Position numbers and translations under genes: made by a program. Source: Ophiocordyceps camponoti-saundersi (nom. inval.) (Eukaryota; Ascomycota; Sordariomycetes; Hypocreales; Ophiocordycipitaceae). From it: a DNA stretch of 10,561 nt. The notes under the pieces were generated by a model. The model made no database searches and was not told where the DNA came from. It saw only the letters and a program-made list of their open reading frames with translations. Numbering within the stretch: position 1 is the first letter of the stretch; the number at the start of each line of letters is the position of its first letter. Where the stretch lies: the NCBI GenBank assembly GCA_003339415.1, contig PDHQ01000710.1, positions 1 to 10,561 of the forward strand, given 5' to 3'. This document shows positions 8,801 through 10,561 of the stretch, piece by piece.

Positions 8801-9221
8801 TATCTAACTTTTCTTTTTTCTATTATATATATACGTAGGGAAAAAAAATGTAAAAGGCTATAAAGAGATAACTTTAGTATAGTAAGGGAACTGACGGATT
8901 AAGAAAGAAATAATAACTGCGTTAAAGGAGGAGGGCGGTTATGCTTATTTTAACCTAAAATAATAATCTATATAGAATAAGGGGGGGGTCGTGCTAAATA
9001 GTGCTAGTAGCCGTACGAGTTATATCTTTAATAGCAGGGCGTTAAGAATACCGAAATATACGTTATAAAACCCTATATAATTTCTTTAATATTTTTTTTT
9101 ATAGGTATAAATACGGAAATATATATATATATTATAGATAGATACTTTAGCGGCGGTGGCAGAGACGATAAAGAAAGATATGCGTTAGCCTTACCTAGGG
9201 TAGAACGAAGGGCATAGAAAC
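8801..9221. other. AT-rich spacer, no gene seen
   Basis: It contains poly-T and pyrimidine tracts, a run of eight G at 8981-8988 and a short TA run at 9119-9132. No coding, RNA or mobile-element feature could be supported. Confidence 0.5.
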
Positions 9222-9640
9222 GGTTAAATTAAATAGTTCCGGAACCCTTTTTTTCCCTTTAGAGTTTATAATAATAGGAATATAAAAGGCGGTTAAGATA
9301 GGATAGGAATTATTATAATACTAGATATATAGTATAGATTAGTTTCCGTCGAGGGAGGAAGGAATTAACTAATAATTAGTCCTTAACCTTGTCTTTATAG
9401 CTGTCCTAAAAGTCGTAAATCGTAAGTCAAGTCTTAAAGAGAACTTATAGTAAAATTTTACTAAACGGAATTATAACTTTATTTTAAATACTAGAATTTA
9501 ATATTATGAATTACTAATTTATGCACTTCTTTTATAATTTTCTGTTTTCGGTAAAATAGTTCCCTCCTTCTTTTCCCTTATTCCTCTTATCTTTATATAG
9601 AAATCCGACTTCTTATCGCTTTCTCTATAGAGAATTACTA
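9222..9640 (+). repeat. Repeat copy D1
   Basis: It is similar in direct orientation to D2. Anchors are AAAAGGCGGTTAAGATAGGA (9284), CTAAACGGAATTA (9461-9473) and TATCTTTATATAG (9588-9600). The offsets to D2 are 889, 885 and 883 bp, so small indels separate the copies. In one frame D1 reads YRLVSVEGGRN and SPKSRKS-like pieces that parallel D2, suggesting both come from the same coding unit, but the frame in D1 is broken. It may alternatively be a long terminal repeat; no TG...CA ends or target duplications are visible, though RIP would erase such ends. Confidence 0.6.
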
Positions 9641-10115
9641 TCTAACTTATCCCTAAAAAGCTAGAGATCACCCCTTATGTTATCTAAAGGCTATAGTTAA
9701 ATAAGAAGTTACGCCCCTAAGGTATCTACTATACTCGCTAGGGGTGTCCTTTTTCCCGCGCCAAACTATAGTATTAGATTCCGGGATTATTATAGTATTA
9801 TCTTAGGTTAGTTATTATAAGCCGATATATATATATATATATATATATTAGAGTTTAGTTTATTATAAAGGAGGAAAGGAGTAAGCGCGTTAGCAAAGGA
9901 AGAATATATAGGGAGCAAGCGCAGAGTTATATAAGGGGGGGGGAGTTCTTAGATAACGGTAGTTTTTAGAGATAAGAGTAAGGCTCTAGCTATAGTCGAT
10001 TTTGCGAGGTAGAAGTTATCTAGTAGAGGGTAGTTCGACGGCGGTAATAGTAATACCTAAAAAAGGCAGGCGCTATACGAATATAAAATACTAATAGAGG
10101 CTTACGCTAAGATAG
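9641..10115. other. Sequence between D1 and D2
   Basis: It includes a TA microsatellite of about 26 bases (9824-9849) and a run of nine G (9935-9943). No gene is recognised. If D1 and D2 were LTRs this would be an internal region of under 500 bp, too short for gag-pol, so the whole would be a non-autonomous element. Confidence 0.4.
9824..9849. repeat. TA microsatellite
   Basis: An uninterrupted alternating AT run after GCCG. It is the longest simple repeat in the right half of the window. Confidence 0.9.
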
Positions 10116-10545
10116 ATTAAATAGTCGTCGGTACTTTTTTGTCTCCTAATACCCTATATAGATAAGGGTAATAAAAGGCGCTTAAGATAGGATAGCGGTT
10201 ATTATAAAGTATATAGTGCTATTTAGTTTCCCTCGAGAAAGGAAGAATTAAGCTAGTTATTAGCCCTAAAGCTTATCTTTATAGTGTTCCTAAAAGTTAT
10301 ATATTATAAGTCGAGTATTAGAGAGGGCTTATAGGTAAAACTCTACTAAACGGAATTAGAGATTTGCTTCGAACCTTAGACTTTTATATAGCGAGTAAGT
10401 AAGTTAACCGTTATTATAAAGTTTTAAAAGTTTAGTTAGATAGTTCCTATACCTTTATCTCTCCCCTTCCTATCTTTATATAGAAAATAAATATATTATC
10501 GCTTTTATAATAGAGGATGCTAATAGAGCTTATTACCGTATACGG
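10116..10545 (+). repeat. Repeat copy D2 (may run off the window end)
   Basis: Partner of D1, with anchors at 10173, 10346 and 10471. A + strand frame starting near 10060 reads ALYEYKILIEAYAKID, then IVVGTFLSPNTLY, CYLVSLEKGRIKLVISPKAY, GLIGKTLLNGIRDLLRTLDF and RMLIELITVYGIAIYP, with all stops TAA or TAG. It looks more protein-like than D1 and could be a relic of an unidentified gene that continues beyond base 10561. No family is recognised. The D1/D2 differences include transversions and indels, so they are not recent duplicates. Confidence 0.5.
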
Positions 10546-10561
10546 TATAGCTATATATCCT

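Larger units (their letters stand above)
1..10561. other. RIP-mutated, heterochromatin-like repeat block
   Basis: The whole window shows severe loss of CA and TG with matching excess of TA on both strands, while CG stays frequent. That is the product of C-to-T change at CpA, the classic target of repeat-induced point mutation in filamentous ascomycetes (established knowledge). In coding frames it turns CAA and CAG (Gln) into TAA and TAG, and TGG (Trp) into TAG, which explains why no gene-length open frame survives. GC content is about 38% in one line counted by hand (1021-1080). Such blocks are usually packaged as constitutive heterochromatin; that is inference here. The pattern is nearly continuous across all repeats and spacers, with a milder patch around 9380-9780. 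Confidence 0.9.

Noticed and set aside
8981..9943. Two G runs (8981-8988 and 9935-9943) considered as paired landmarks of the D repeats or as G-quadruplex sites.
   Set aside because: Flanking sequence is unrelated, the spacing (954 bp) differs from the D1/D2 offset (about 885 bp), and single G runs without three partners do not make a convincing quadruplex.
1..10561. tRNA, rRNA, CRISPR or bacterial-type promoter features.
   Set aside because: No cloverleaf with conserved TTCNANNC arm, no regularly spaced identical repeats, and the fungal RIP context makes bacterial signals irrelevant.

Overview
The window looks like a decayed, repeat-rich, non-coding block from a filamentous ascomycete (Pezizomycotina). 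It carries the mark of repeat-induced point mutation (RIP). On both strands CA and TG are nearly gone and TA is greatly enriched, while CG, CT and CC remain common. As a hand-counted example, bases 121-180 hold fourteen TA, one CA and no TG. This is CpA-to-TpA change and not CpG decay. TAA and TAG stops fill every frame and ATG is rare, so no intact gene is present. The eukaryotic RRP5 relic described below supports the host assignment.

Layout. Bases 1-280 are AT-rich with a TA microsatellite. Three diverged direct copies of one unit, here called A (about 281-1500), B (about 2285-3465) and C (about 4401-5490), sit on the + strand with a pitch near 2 kb. Copies A and B carry an internal tandem duplication of 133-138 bp; C has one unit. 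The spacers 1500-2285 and 3465-4400 are unrelated to each other. From about 5566 to 6470 on the - strand lies a recognisable relic of RRP5, the rRNA-processing S1/HAT-repeat protein. It spans the last S1 domain, the acidic linker, a lysine-rich stretch and the first HAT repeat, truncated at both ends. Bases 6470-8790 hold unidentified decayed sequence with several inverted and direct repeats. Bases 9222-9640 and 10116-10545 form a second repeat pair (D1, D2) offset by about 885 bp.

Nothing in the window is likely to make a functional protein, and I found no RNA genes or CRISPR array. The sequence is best read as a record of genome defence: duplicated sequence, including a piece of a host housekeeping gene, has been mutated wholesale. 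Two points stand out. Surviving CA dinucleotides are mostly in the context GCA/TGC, which suggests a neighbour-base preference in the mutating process. The unit A/B/C is a gene-sized repeat family that I do not recognise. Decay of the frames limits all functional calls except RRP5.
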